From an uncultured Kiritimatiellota bacterium (GTDB taxonomy: Bacteria > Verrucomicrobiota > Kiritimatiellia > RFP12 > DVOR01), in assembly GCA_944391065.1 (NCBI GenBank), contig CALXSH010000009.1:1-48906 (forward strand): a stretch of 48,906 bases of DNA, given 5' to 3'. The notes under the pieces are model-generated. The model had not been told where the DNA came from. It saw nothing but the letters and a program-made list of their open reading frames with translations, and searched no databases. The first letter of the stretch is position 1. Every line of letters begins with the position of its first letter. The position numbers and the translations under genes are program-made. Of this stretch, positions 32,935-41,703 are shown in pieces.

Positions 32935-35226
32935 TCAGCCCTCTGCGGGGGTATAGCTGTCACAGAGCGACAGCATCTTCAGATCATGGGGAAAATCATC
33001 CAATCTCAGCGTCCGCGGAGAGTCGGGCGCCAGATAAAAACCGTTGTCCGGCAGCTGCGCGGCCGTATCGAGCCAAACCCAGAAGGCCGGCGCCGACGCC
33101 GTCAGGCGCAGCTCACCATCCGCCCACTCGGCGCGGATACGGGCCCGCGGCAGGTCATAGGCCTTCGGCGGACGGAGGAAGAGGACCTCCGGCGGTTCGC
33201 CCTCAAGCGCATAGGTCACATAGGCCGCCTCCGGATGAGAAATCGGAAAATCGGTGTCGGCCTCGGTCAGCATACACTCCAAGCAACGTCCGTCGATGGC
33301 GTGCAGCCGGATGTCGCGGCGGATCGACCGCTCCGCCGGGCAGTCAGAGCAGAGGTCGACACGTACCGCGCGGCGGTCGGGCAGCAGCCACGCGGTCAGA
33401 ATCCGCTGGGCATAGAAACGACGCGCGGCGTAGTGGAGCAGTTTCCACCGCCCGCCGTACTCAATTGAGGACCACGAGACGGCCGGCCACGTGTCGTTCA
33501 GCTGCCAGTAAAGCGTGCCCATGCAGACCGGAGCCGACGCGCGCCAACGCCGCACAGCCCCATCGATGGCCATCGCCTGCTGCACCTGCGAGAGATAAAT
33601 CATCTGCCGGAAGGTCGAGGGGATACGGAAGTACCGTGCCATCATCTGCAGGATGTTCTTGTTGCCCGTGCAGGTCGCCTTCTGGCGGTGTTCGACGCCG
33701 GGGTGGGTCAGATTGTCCCCCCACTCCGCCGCGTTTGAGGGCAGGCTTTGAAACCCGAATTCGGAACAGAAGCGCGGCCTGACCGACGCGTAGGACTCCA
33801 ATCCCTCGCCGCCGTGCCAGACCTTCCAGAAGTGCATGTCGCCGCGTGTCTCATCATGCCACGACCCTGGCGCACACTCTGAAGGATTGGCGTACGGCCC
33901 GTTGCAGGGCGAACTCGGCCAGAAGAGACGGTCCGGGTCGGATTCCGTCACGGCCTCGCGGACCGCGCCGGCAAAGCGGAAGTAGTTGGCCGCCAGGACG
34001 GGATCGGCCTTCAGGTCACCGCCCGCGCAGAGCCCGAGAATCTCATTGTCCCCACACCACAGGGCAATGGCCGGGTGATGGCGCAGCCGGGCAATCTGTG
34101 TCCGGATTTCCGAACCGATCTGCCCGAGAAAGGCTGCGTCGGACGGATAGTGCATGCAGGCGAACATACAGTCGTGCCAGAGCAGAATGCCCAGTTCGTC
34201 GCAGGCCTCATAGAAGCGGTCTGACTCCCAGAGCCCCCCACCCCAGATACGCAGCATATTCATATTGGCCGCGACGGCGCTCTCAAGGAGCGGTCGCCAG
34301 CGGGATTCGCCCCCGTCAGAGGGAAGCGCCGAGGGCGGCACCCAGTTCGCGCCTTTGCAAAAGATCCGCCGGCCGTTGACCTCAAGGGCAAAACTCTCCC
34401 CGGCCGCGTCGGGTTCGCGCACCCAGCGCAGCTCACGAAACCCGATCCGGCGGGTGGCCCACCCCTGCGGCGTCTCGATTTCGACAGGATAGAGAGGCTG
34501 AGCGCCGGCGCCGGCGGGCCACCAGCGTTCGATTGCGGTGTCGGGAACGCGCAACGTGGGACCGGTCTGCCCCCATCCGCGAAGGGTCAGGCCCTCCGCC
34601 GAGATCTCCCAGTCATCCCCAGCCCTGACGACGCGAAGCGCAAGCGGCACAGCCGGACCGGCCAGGAGTTCGAGGTCGCCGTAAAGACCGCAGACGAGGA
34701 GACAGGGCGCCCAGTCCCATCCCGCGTGGCAGGCCGTCTTGCGGACGAAGTTCATGGCCGGAATGCGGTTATTGTCCGAGACGGGCGCCGCGATCGGAAG
34801 CGGTTCGGCCGCGGCAAGACGCTGAGCCTCGAGGTGAGGCGGACGGAGGGTGATCTCGATGCGGTTGGTGCCGGCCTTCAGGAGACCACCGACGGAACGG
34901 ATCACGGTCTGCATGGCCGAACGGTTCTCGGGCCCCAGCAACGTGCCGTTGAGACGGATTTCGGCGAAGGTATCGACAGCCTGGAAACGAAGCGTCGCCT
35001 CGGGCAGAGCGGCCCACTCGGGAGAAAGTTCAACGTCACGCGCGAAAGTCCAGGTCCGTTCGCGGACCCATTGAACGTGATGCTCGTTGTCCCCCTCATA
35101 GGGATCGGGAATGACGCCCGCGTCACGCAAAGCGGAATAGTTATCACCCGGCAGGGCAGCCGGCACAGAAATCGCGTCCCCGTCGGTGAGGGTCCAGGTT
35201 CCCGCCAAAGAAAGCCTTCTGTCCAT
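32935..35226 (-). CDS. GH2 beta-mannosidase
   Basis: 763 residues, cytoplasmic (no signal peptide). Hydrolyses terminal beta-mannose. A jelly-roll domain (about 1-190) with WVRERTW, a sandwich domain (190-285) and a TIM barrel follow. KGANWVPPSALP and MNMLRIWGGG are typical of the beta-mannosidase branch. The acid/base is E395 in LWCGDNEIL (commonly GNNE) and the nucleophile is E489 in RFCSEFGFQ. It could in principle be another GH2 exo-glycosidase, but the motif set favours mannose. AAGGA precedes the ATG, 15 bp after the phosphohexomutase stop. With GH38 it would dismantle the Man-alpha and Man-beta-GlcNAc parts of N-glycan cores. Confidence 0.9.
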   Translation of the reverse strand: MDRRLSLAGTWTLTDGDAISVPAALPGDNYSALRDAGVIPDPYEGDNEHHVQWVRERTWTFARDVELSPEWAALPEATLRFQAVDTFAEIRLNGTLLGPENRSAMQTVIRSVGGLLKAGTNRIEITLRPPHLEAQRLAAAEPLPIAAPVSDNNRIPAMNFVRKTACHAGWDWAPCLLVCGLYGDLELLAGPAVPLALRVVRAGDDWEISAEGLTLRGWGQTGPTLRVPDTAIERWWPAGAGAQPLYPVEIETPQGWATRRIGFRELRWVREPDAAGESFALEVNGRRIFCKGANWVPPSALPSDGGESRWRPLLESAVAANMNMLRIWGGGLWESDRFYEACDELGILLWHDCMFACMHYPSDAAFLGQIGSEIRTQIARLRHHPAIALWCGDNEILGLCAGGDLKADPVLAANYFRFAGAVREAVTESDPDRLFWPSSPCNGPYANPSECAPGSWHDETRGDMHFWKVWHGGEGLESYASVRPRFCSEFGFQSLPSNAAEWGDNLTHPGVEHRQKATCTGNKNILQMMARYFRIPSTFRQMIYLSQVQQAMAIDGAVRRWRASAPVCMGTLYWQLNDTWPAVSWSSIEYGGRWKLLHYAARRFYAQRILTAWLLPDRRAVRVDLCSDCPAERSIRRDIRLHAIDGRCLECMLTEADTDFPISHPEAAYVTYALEGEPPEVLFLRPPKAYDLPRARIRAEWADGELRLTASAPAFWVWLDTAAQLPDNGFYLAPDSPRTLRLDDFPHDLKMLSLCDSYTPAEG

Positions 35227-35241
35227 CCGTCCTTGTCTTCC

Positions 35242-36627
35242 TCAGCGTCCGAGCGTTTCGCGGACGCAGGCCGTCAACGCAGTCAGTTTGGCCTCTTTGC
35301 GGGCCTCGGCGGAGACGCGCAAAATCGGCTCCGTATTGGAGACTCGGACGCCGATCCAGCTGTCGGTCCAGTCGAGACGGACGCCATCGATGTCCGAGCG
35401 CGTCTCGGGCGCGCCGAAGCGCTTCAGCAGCGCCGTCACGACGGCCCCAATCGCGGCGGCGCGGTCGGGGATGTCCCGGAAATTGATCTCGCCCGTGGCG
35501 CAGTAGCGCCCCGCGACCTCGCGGACCAGCGCCGAGAGAGGCTTGCCCGCCGCCTTGGCGCGGGCCGTCAGACCGAGTATACGGAGGGCGGCCAGGATAC
35601 CGCTGTCGCACCAATGAAAATCACGGAAGTAGTAGTGCCCCGCCAGTTCACCGCCGCAGAGCGCGTGCAGGCGTCGCAGATCGGCCTTGGCGAAGGCGGC
35701 GCCGACGCGGACCATCTCGGTGGCGAACCCGTCCTCGCGGAGTTTCTCCGTGACGCCGCGGGAGGTACGCACGTCATGGATGACGATGGCCGGCTTGCCC
35801 GTCTCCGGATCGATGCGGCGCCCTTCGCTGTCGGGCGGCAGCAGGAAATCGGCGATGAAGGGTATCAGCATGTCGGGCGAAACGAAAGTCCCCGTCTCGT
35901 CGACGCACATCACGCGGTCCGCGTCGCCATCGAAGATAAGCCCCAGGTCGGCGCCGCTCCCGCGGACACGGGCCGCCACCATCGTCCGGTTGGTCGGTTC
36001 GAGGGGATTGGGCCCGTGATGGGGGAAGTGGCCGTCGGGCTCGATATTGATGTACTCCGGTCCGTCGCCGAAGAGGGCACGGACGAACGGTCCCGCCGCG
36101 CCGTCAGAACCATCGATGACGACCTTCAGCCCCGAGATGTCCGGGAGATGCGCCCGCATCCAAGCCAGGTAACGATCCGTCACGGGTTCGTCGCGGAGGG
36201 CTCCCGGCGTCACGGCGGGCGGCGGCAGAGCGTCGCGCTCAATCATCGCCTCGACGGTGTTGAGACCGCCCGCGTAACCGACGGGACGGGCCCCGGCCGA
36301 GGAGACCTTCATGCCGTTATGGTCGAGCGGGTTGTGCGAGGCCGTAATCATGACCGACGCGTCATAGCCGAGTTCGGCCGTGAAGAAGTAGGTCATCGGC
36401 GTCGTGACGACGCCGATATCCCCCACGTCGGCTCCCGCCTCGCGGAGACCGCGCACCAGCGCATCGCGCAGCGCGGGCGAAGAGAGACGCATGTCGCGCC
36501 CGACCAGCACCGTCTTCGCCGACAGTGCTGCGGGCAGACAGCGCCCGACCCTGTAAGCCAGCGTCTCGTCCAGCTCCGTCCCGTAAACGCCGCGGATGTC
36601 GTAGGCTTTGAAGGCATTCAGAGACAT
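35242..36627 (-). CDS. Phosphomannomutase/phosphoglucomutase
   Basis: 461 residues. Interconverts hexose 6-phosphate and 1-phosphate; with mannose it links the catabolic cluster to GDP-mannose. FKAYDIRG begins domain 1, the phosphoserine is S97 in ITASHNP, the metal loop is FDGDADRV, the sugar loop is GGELAGH (GEMSGH in most relatives) and the phosphate-binding end is VRVSNTEPILRVS. Mannose versus glucose preference cannot be told from motifs; context favours mannose. It lies 25 bp after rlmI and 15 bp before the GH2 gene. Confidence 0.88.
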   Translation of the reverse strand: MSLNAFKAYDIRGVYGTELDETLAYRVGRCLPAALSAKTVLVGRDMRLSSPALRDALVRGLREAGADVGDIGVVTTPMTYFFTAELGYDASVMITASHNPLDHNGMKVSSAGARPVGYAGGLNTVEAMIERDALPPPAVTPGALRDEPVTDRYLAWMRAHLPDISGLKVVIDGSDGAAGPFVRALFGDGPEYINIEPDGHFPHHGPNPLEPTNRTMVAARVRGSGADLGLIFDGDADRVMCVDETGTFVSPDMLIPFIADFLLPPDSEGRRIDPETGKPAIVIHDVRTSRGVTEKLREDGFATEMVRVGAAFAKADLRRLHALCGGELAGHYYFRDFHWCDSGILAALRILGLTARAKAAGKPLSALVREVAGRYCATGEINFRDIPDRAAAIGAVVTALLKRFGAPETRSDIDGVRLDWTDSWIGVRVSNTEPILRVSAEARKEAKLTALTACVRETLGR

Positions 36628-36652
36628 AGCTTACCCCGATTCTTATGGAAGG

Positions 36653-37846
36653 TCACATCACCCGGCAGAGCAGTCCCTTGAGGTAGAGCCCCTCGGGGAA
36701 GCGCAGCGACTCGGTATGGTCCGGCGCCTGACGGAGTTCGTGCAGGACGACGACCTCACGGCCCGCATCGTGCGCCGCCTCGGTGACGACGGTCCGGAAA
36801 AGCTTCGGGTCAATGGCCCCGGAGCAGGAAAACGTGGCCAGATAACCGCCCCGAACGACGAGTTTGATGCCGAGCAGATTGATGTCTTTGTATCCGCGCA
36901 GGGCTTTCATGGTCTGGACACGGGTCTCCGCAAATTTCGGCGGGTCAAGCACGACGAATCCGAAACTGCGGGCACGGTCACGGAATTCGCGCAGCACGCT
37001 GAAGACATTGCCCTGCAAAAAGGCCGACTTGCCCCCGCCGTCCGGGACGTTCAGCGCCGTATTGCGTTCGGCCAGCGCCAGCGCCGAGGCCGACAGATCG
37101 ACGTGGGTCACCGATGCCGCTCCCGCACGCAGGGCGGCGACGCCGAATCCGCCGGTGTAGGAAAAGGCGTTGAGCAGATCGGCCCCTTTGGCATAGAGCG
37201 CCACCAGACGGCGGTTCTCGCGCTGATCGAGATAAAATCCGGTCTTGTGGCCGCCGCGGACATCGACTTCAAAAGCCGTGTCGCCCTCGTGGATTGGGAT
37301 GCGGTCCGGCGGTTCTGGCCCGACCAGCGTCCCGACGGTCTTCTCAAGGCCCTCATGGGCCCGTCCGTCGGTATCGCTGCGCTCATAAAAGGCCGCACAT
37401 CCCGTGGCCTCGGTCAGCGATTTGACAATGACATCGCGGTTGCGCGCCGCCCCTGCCGTCGTGAACTGCCCGACCAGCACATCGCCGTAGCGATCGACGG
37501 TCACGCCGGGCAACCCGTCGGCCTCGGCATTGACCACACGCCAGGCATCGGTGCGGAAACGCTCGCAGAACCCTTCGCGCAGACTGCAGGCCCGCGCGGC
37601 CCGGTCGGCAAAAAAAGCCTCATCCACAGGCGTGCTGCCGGAGCCGAAGGTCCACATCCGGACGCGGATCTGCGAATGGGGAGAATAAGCCCCCAGCCCC
37701 AAAGGCGTGCCGTCGGCGGAGACGACCTGGACGGTCTCGCCGTTTTCCGGTTCGCGCGAAACGGTGTCAACGGCCCCGGAGAAAATCCAGGGATGCCCCT
37801 GGCGGGTGGGATAATCGCGTTTGGGTTTGAGTCGCACAATCTTCAT
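36653..37846 (-). CDS. rlmI: RlmI/RlmK-like 23S rRNA methyltransferase
   Basis: 397 residues. SAM-dependent class I methyltransferase of the RlmI (m5C1962) type acting on 23S rRNA. The N-terminal PUA domain reads RQGHPWIFSGAVD and LGLGAYSPHSQIRVRM; the central domain has RENRRLVALYA; the SAM motif is NAFSYTGGFGVAAL with VDLSASAL; motif IV is VVLDPPKFA. The frame is open to 37903, but ATG 37846 is preferred because the family begins at KIVRLKPKRD and GAGGA is 5 bp upstream. It sits 8 bp after rph, so RNA-maturation genes head the mannoside operon. Confidence 0.87.
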   Translation of the reverse strand: MKIVRLKPKRDYPTRQGHPWIFSGAVDTVSREPENGETVQVVSADGTPLGLGAYSPHSQIRVRMWTFGSGSTPVDEAFFADRAARACSLREGFCERFRTDAWRVVNAEADGLPGVTVDRYGDVLVGQFTTAGAARNRDVIVKSLTEATGCAAFYERSDTDGRAHEGLEKTVGTLVGPEPPDRIPIHEGDTAFEVDVRGGHKTGFYLDQRENRRLVALYAKGADLLNAFSYTGGFGVAALRAGAASVTHVDLSASALALAERNTALNVPDGGGKSAFLQGNVFSVLREFRDRARSFGFVVLDPPKFAETRVQTMKALRGYKDINLLGIKLVVRGGYLATFSCSGAIDPKLFRTVVTEAAHDAGREVVVLHELRQAPDHTESLRFPEGLYLKGLLCRVM

Positions 37847-37854
37847 GGGATTCC

Positions 37855-38544
37855 TCAGTTGTCGGAAAGGGCCTGCGCCTGCGCGGCAAAGAGGGCCTGA
37901 CACCCCTCCTTGGCCAGCCGGCGCAGCGTTTCGAGCTGTTCCTCGTCAAAAGGTTCGTGTTCGGCCGTGCCCTGGATTTCGACGAACCGGCCGTCGGAGG
38001 TCATGACGACATTCATGTCAACGTCTGCGGAAACGTCGTGGGCATAATCGAGATCTGCCGTCGGCTTTCCGCCGCAGATACCGACGCTGACGGCCGCCAC
38101 GCGGCGGACAATCGGATTTTCGGAGAGCTCCCCGCGCGCCATCAGCCCGCGTACGGCATCCTCCAGCGCGACCATGCCGCCGGTAATGGAGGCACAGCGC
38201 GTACCGCCGTCGGCCTGAAGCACGTCGCAGTCTACGGTGATGGTCCGTTCGCCGAGTTTGGCCATATCCAGCGACGCCCGCAGCGCGCGGCCGATCAGAC
38301 GCGAAATCTCGACGCTGCGCCCGTCCTGCTTCAGCTTCTTGATGTCGCGGTCCTTGCGCGTTGCCGTCGAGGACGGCAGCATGGCATACTCCGCCGTCAC
38401 CCATCCGCGCCCGGAATCGCGGAGAAAGGACGGGACCTTGTTTTCGACGGAGGCTGTGCAGAGCACCCACGTGTCTCCCTGCCTGATGAGAACGGACCCG
38501 GCGGCATATTTCGTGAAGTGGCGGACAAACTCGACATTGCGCAT
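37855..38544 (-). CDS. rph: RNase PH, N-terminally short
   Basis: 229 residues. Phosphate-dependent 3' trimming of tRNA. The core is intact: [87 protein letters not shown]. The usual start of about 10 residues with R-x-DGR before LRPV is missing. The frame upstream has no start codon before an in-frame TAG, and a good AAGGAG lies 7 bp before this ATG, so the short form appears genuine. An extended -10 lies 22 bp upstream. First gene of a seven-gene minus-strand run. Confidence 0.9.
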   Translation of the reverse strand: MRNVEFVRHFTKYAAGSVLIRQGDTWVLCTASVENKVPSFLRDSGRGWVTAEYAMLPSSTATRKDRDIKKLKQDGRSVEISRLIGRALRASLDMAKLGERTITVDCDVLQADGGTRCASITGGMVALEDAVRGLMARGELSENPIVRRVAAVSVGICGGKPTADLDYAHDVSADVDMNVVMTSDGRFVEIQGTAEHEPFDEEQLETLRRLAKEGCQALFAAQAQALSDN

Positions 38545-38565
38545 AGAGACGCTCCTTTCGCACGC

Positions 38566-38574
38566 ATTGTACCA
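38566..38574 (-). promoter_or_regulatory. Extended -10 promoter of the rph-mannoside operon
   Basis: Minus-strand TGGTACAAT. The expected start is near 38559, giving a leader of about 15 nt that contains AAGGAG. Confidence 0.55.
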
Positions 38575-38693
38575 AACCTATGCGCCGACCCGGGGCAAAG
38601 GGAACGAAGCTTACGGATCTGCCGCCCTCCCGCCCTACCGGCCTACCGTAGCGATTCCGCCCGCTTCACGTAATCACGCCTCCGCAGAGTGCC

Positions 38694-38909
38694 ATCTACG
38701 ATTGCCATCCCTACAGTGCTTGGGAGAAAGGCTCCATCGAACGCCACCGGTACCGCCTTCTGCTCTTCTCCCGCCCCAAATCCTCCGACTTCTCCAAGTC
38801 AAGCCCGCACGTGCTTAAGCAGACCTATCGCCTCTTCGCCCTCAAAAAGAATCTCCGAGTCCACGCACATTTTCCAAGTCTTCCCAAACGCACTGCGCAA
38901 ATCCATTGA
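38694..38909 (+). pseudogene. IS30-like transposase C-terminal scrap
   Basis: One plus-strand frame reads CHPYSAWEKGSIERH followed by a short F-x-R-PKSSDFSK run. This resembles the end of the DDE domain of IS30-family transposases (usually HPYSSWERGTNEN...FPKGTDF), including the catalytic Glu neighbourhood. It then decays to a stop at 38909 with no upstream catalytic Asp residues. It abuts the truncated Nif3 gene, suggesting that an insertion removed that gene's front half. Confidence 0.5.
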
Positions 38910-38916
38910 CATTCTA

Positions 38917-39258
38917 CACCCCCTCTCCCGCGATGCCTTCGCCCAGGCCGTGCAGGAGGCCCTGCGGCCCCCGCGCCCCATCCGCTTCGACTACGGCCGC
39001 GAGATCATCCACACCGTCGGCGTCTGCTCCGGCGGCGCCCCGGAGGGCGTCGACGACGCCGCCCGCGAGGGCCTGGACATCTACCTCAGCGGCGAAGCCT
39101 CCCTCCAGGCCTACAACCTCGCCAAGCAATGGGGACAGAACGCCCTCTTCGCCGGCCACTACGCCACCGAGCGCGTCGGCCCCCGCGCCCTCGGCGCCTG
39201 GCTCACCGAGCAGACCGCGCTGCCCTGCCCCCTCATCGACCTCGACCTCCCCTGGTGA
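38917..39258 (+). pseudogene. Nif3/YbgI-family protein, C-terminal fragment
   Basis: About 113 residues matching the second half of Nif3-like dinuclear-metal proteins (E. coli YbgI/YqfO type): VGVCSGGAPEGVDDAAREG, DIYLSGEASLQAYNLAKQWG, FAGHYATERVGPRALGAWL. The metal ligands Glu (GEAS) and His (GHYATE) of this half are present. The N-terminal half with the HxxxD ligands is absent and is replaced by the IS30-like scrap, so the gene is beheaded. The good codon pattern suggests that the loss is recent. Confidence 0.8.
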
Positions 39259-39573
39259 TCCGCCGCGGCCGCCGCGGACCCCGCGCGGGGCGATCGCCCC
39301 CGCGCACCCTTGCCAAAGACCTGTCATCCCCCTCCGCAAACCGCGGGTCAACCCCTTTGCCCACAGCGTGATAGGTCTTCCCAAAGACCTGTCATGCGGC
39401 GGGCCCCCGGCCTCGTTTTCCCAAGGGCTTTGCCTGGCGAACGGGGCCCTTGGGAACCTGTGGCGACGGCGCGCGGCTGATGGGCAGACAGACAAGGCGC
39501 CCCCGCGAGAGGGGCGCCTTGTCTGCTTCGCGGGGAAGGCGGGGGCCATGCGCCCAAACGCGCCGCCCTGCGC
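39259..39573. other. Non-coding stretch with several hairpins
   Basis: About 315 bp, very GC-rich. It contains overlapping palindromes (39279-39290 and 39287-39300), a hairpin at 39373-39390 (AGGTCTT with AAGACCT), a 15-bp direct repeat CCAAAGACCTGTCAT at 39313-39327 and 39381-39395, a 9-bp stem at 39420-39454, and a strong 13-bp stem (39491-39503 with 39511-39523) lying 50 bp beyond the DUF262 stop. The last may end transcription from the minus strand, though its T-run is poor. I see no gene. Confidence 0.6.
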
Positions 39574-41703
39574 TTACTTGCCGGCTTCTGGCCCTGTGGC
39601 CGGTTTAGACACGAAGTCGTTTAACCATGCCTCCAACTTCTCGGAGTCATTTCGAACGCTCTCTGGAACATTCTCCTCCTTTCCCCACTCGTTTTGCCCC
39701 ACCTTCAGTTGGATACCGTTTTCCAGGAGGGCAACCTCGTACTTGTCGTCATACTTGGCGTAAACCCATGACCCGGAGTCAAGCGTTACCCAATCAGTGG
39801 ACACGAGCTTCTCCAGCTTGTACCACCACGAAACCGCGGCGTCGATTCGGTAGGAGGAACGGATATTCTTCGTGGTGTAGAGGTAGACGCCATTGCCATA
39901 GGTGCGTACACTGTGGTCTTGCCAGTTCTGTTTCGCCACCTCCAGGTTCTGAAGCCAAAAGGACAACAGCTTGGTGTTCTCCTGCATGTCTATCGCGGCC
40001 TTGGTCTGGGCATCATTCCAATAAAGGAACGCTTTCAGGCTGTCATTGTCCTTGACCATGTAACATGGGATCCAGACGGAGTCGCATTTTGCGGCCTCGA
40101 CGTTCTTAATGACCTGACAAAGCCAGGTTTTGCGTTCTTCCGAGTCGAGGGTGCCGAAGGTCTTCTCGAAGCCCTCTCGCGTTTTATCCAATTGGCACGG
40201 GGACTTGTCGTTCCCCAGCCGTTCCAACAGGAACGTGATCCGGCCCTTCTGCCACGGCAACTTCTCCGCCGTCTCGATGGGGTCACGCCAGTCCTTGTTC
40301 TCGGCGATGAGGGAGAGCTTGGTGGCCTCTTCTTCGCACTGTTCCTGTGCGAAGGTGGCTTCCTCCGTGGCTTCCTCCGTGGCTTTCTTCGTGGCTTTCT
40401 TCGTGGCTTTCTTCAGTGCCTGTTGAAGGTCGCCCTCGGACAGTTTCCTGAAGGCCCGAACCGCGCGGACGAAGGTCTCCGCGCTGTCGATGGTCGCATT
40501 CTCGACGATGTTGTGGATGACGCGCTTCCAGTCGTCGTGTTCTTCTGGTTTGATGTCTGGTTTGATCAGATACGCATAGAGCAGGGCGAGGTCGGAATAG
40601 GTGAGGTTTTTGCGTTGCGCCAGCTTATCGGCGATCGGGAAAGGTTTCTTCTCTTCTTCGTCCCATGGGGCGGTCATCCAGTTGATGGCGCCTTCGGTGT
40701 CGGTCACACGCGTGAAGCCGTCGACCAGGAACTGTTTCCACGTGCCGTCATCACAGAGCCATTTGCGTTCGTCGTTGGGGAGCGTTGCCTGTTTGGTGAT
40801 GACGTTGAAGATGGTCTGCGCATGGGCGGCCAACGCTTTCTCGTTTTCTTCTTTGCCGGTCACGACTTGGTGCGCCAGAAGCAGGGCGAGGGTCACCGAA
40901 AGGAGCGCCGTGTCGCAAGGGACGGCGGGGTTGGTGTCGCCCGTGTACAGAGCCCAAATCGCGTCCAGCCACTCGGCGTCGATTTTGTTTGCCCAGTCCG
41001 GTACCTTCTTCCCATCGATGTAGGCCTTGAGGTTCTCGAAGGGCGTGAGGGGCTTGCCGCGGGCATTCAGCTTGCGGTAAGTCTCGTCGGGGTTGTCGTT
41101 TGAAGTCTTGAAACGCAAAAGGGTGACGGACTTTCTTTCCCACCAGTTGTCTGTGTCTGGCAAGACCTGTCCTTTGCAGGCCTCGTGGATGGCATCCAAC
41201 ATCCGCAACATTCCCATGACGGTGGGATCATGCTCCCAAGCGGCGAGGAACCAGGGTTGGTCGCGGATGGCTTCCTGCGGTGTCTGACCGTTTTGGGTGG
41301 CCTCGCGCCACGCCTTGCGAGAGCTCACAAGCGCCTTGCAAAACGCCATCGCGCTTTCGCGGACCTCATAGACAAAGCGGTCCAGTCGCTCCTTGACCTC
41401 TTCGGAGAGAGGCAGGTGATAGAGATGGAAGAGGAAGAGCGTGGTGAGGCGTTGCTGCCCATCCACGGGAATCATTTCCTTATCCTTATTAGAGACGAGA
41501 TAAACAAAGTCCAGACAGAGGGGCTTGGCTTTCCGGAAGGCGGTGTCCAACTCTGTGGCGAAGGCTGTTCGGATGTCCTTCGCCTGGGTCGTGGTGCGTC
41601 CTTGCGCATAGTCGCGCTGGATGTCGGGGATGACGATGCGCACGGCGCTATTGAGCATTTCCCAGAATGTGGTCGGCTCCAGGGAATTCGTGTCCTCCGC
41701 CAT
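39574..41703 (-). CDS. DUF262 protein, second of a pair
   Basis: 709 residues. The N-terminal DUF262 (ParB-like/GmrS-type) domain shows IPDIQRDYAQGR (near residue 25) and MIPVDGQQRLTTLFLF (near residue 97) with the conserved DGQQR. A helical body follows (RKLNARGKPLTPFENLKAY is also conserved in the family). Residues about 430-450 are a KKAT/EEAT repeat. The end (last 120 residues) is a mixed domain I do not recognise. No HNH motif is seen. DUF262 proteins are known in GmrSD-type nucleases and related phage-defence genes. Its ATG overlaps the stop of the upstream DUF262 gene (TAATG), so the two are made together and probably act together. Confidence 0.85.
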   Translation of the reverse strand: MAEDTNSLEPTTFWEMLNSAVRIVIPDIQRDYAQGRTTTQAKDIRTAFATELDTAFRKAKPLCLDFVYLVSNKDKEMIPVDGQQRLTTLFLFHLYHLPLSEEVKERLDRFVYEVRESAMAFCKALVSSRKAWREATQNGQTPQEAIRDQPWFLAAWEHDPTVMGMLRMLDAIHEACKGQVLPDTDNWWERKSVTLLRFKTSNDNPDETYRKLNARGKPLTPFENLKAYIDGKKVPDWANKIDAEWLDAIWALYTGDTNPAVPCDTALLSVTLALLLAHQVVTGKEENEKALAAHAQTIFNVITKQATLPNDERKWLCDDGTWKQFLVDGFTRVTDTEGAINWMTAPWDEEEKKPFPIADKLAQRKNLTYSDLALLYAYLIKPDIKPEEHDDWKRVIHNIVENATIDSAETFVRAVRAFRKLSEGDLQQALKKATKKATKKATEEATEEATFAQEQCEEEATKLSLIAENKDWRDPIETAEKLPWQKGRITFLLERLGNDKSPCQLDKTREGFEKTFGTLDSEERKTWLCQVIKNVEAAKCDSVWIPCYMVKDNDSLKAFLYWNDAQTKAAIDMQENTKLLSFWLQNLEVAKQNWQDHSVRTYGNGVYLYTTKNIRSSYRIDAAVSWWYKLEKLVSTDWVTLDSGSWVYAKYDDKYEVALLENGIQLKVGQNEWGKEENVPESVRNDSEKLEAWLNDFVSKPATGPEAGK
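40355..40414. repeat. Five 12-bp tandem repeats inside the DUF262 gene
   Basis: GTGGCTTCCTCC occurs twice and then GTGGCTTTCTTC three times, encoding (KKAT)3(EEAT)2 on the minus strand. Each unit is four codons, so slippage changes length without breaking the frame. Confidence 0.9.

Noticed and set aside
34726-36681. A 651-codon plus-strand frame across the GH2 and phosphohexomutase genes
   Set aside because: It spans two clear minus-strand genes with full motif sets and has Arg/Gly-rich shadow composition.
38917-39549. Large minus-strand frame over the Nif3 fragment
   Set aside because: Gly/Ala/Val-rich antisense shadow of the clear Nif3 sequence and of GC-rich hairpins.
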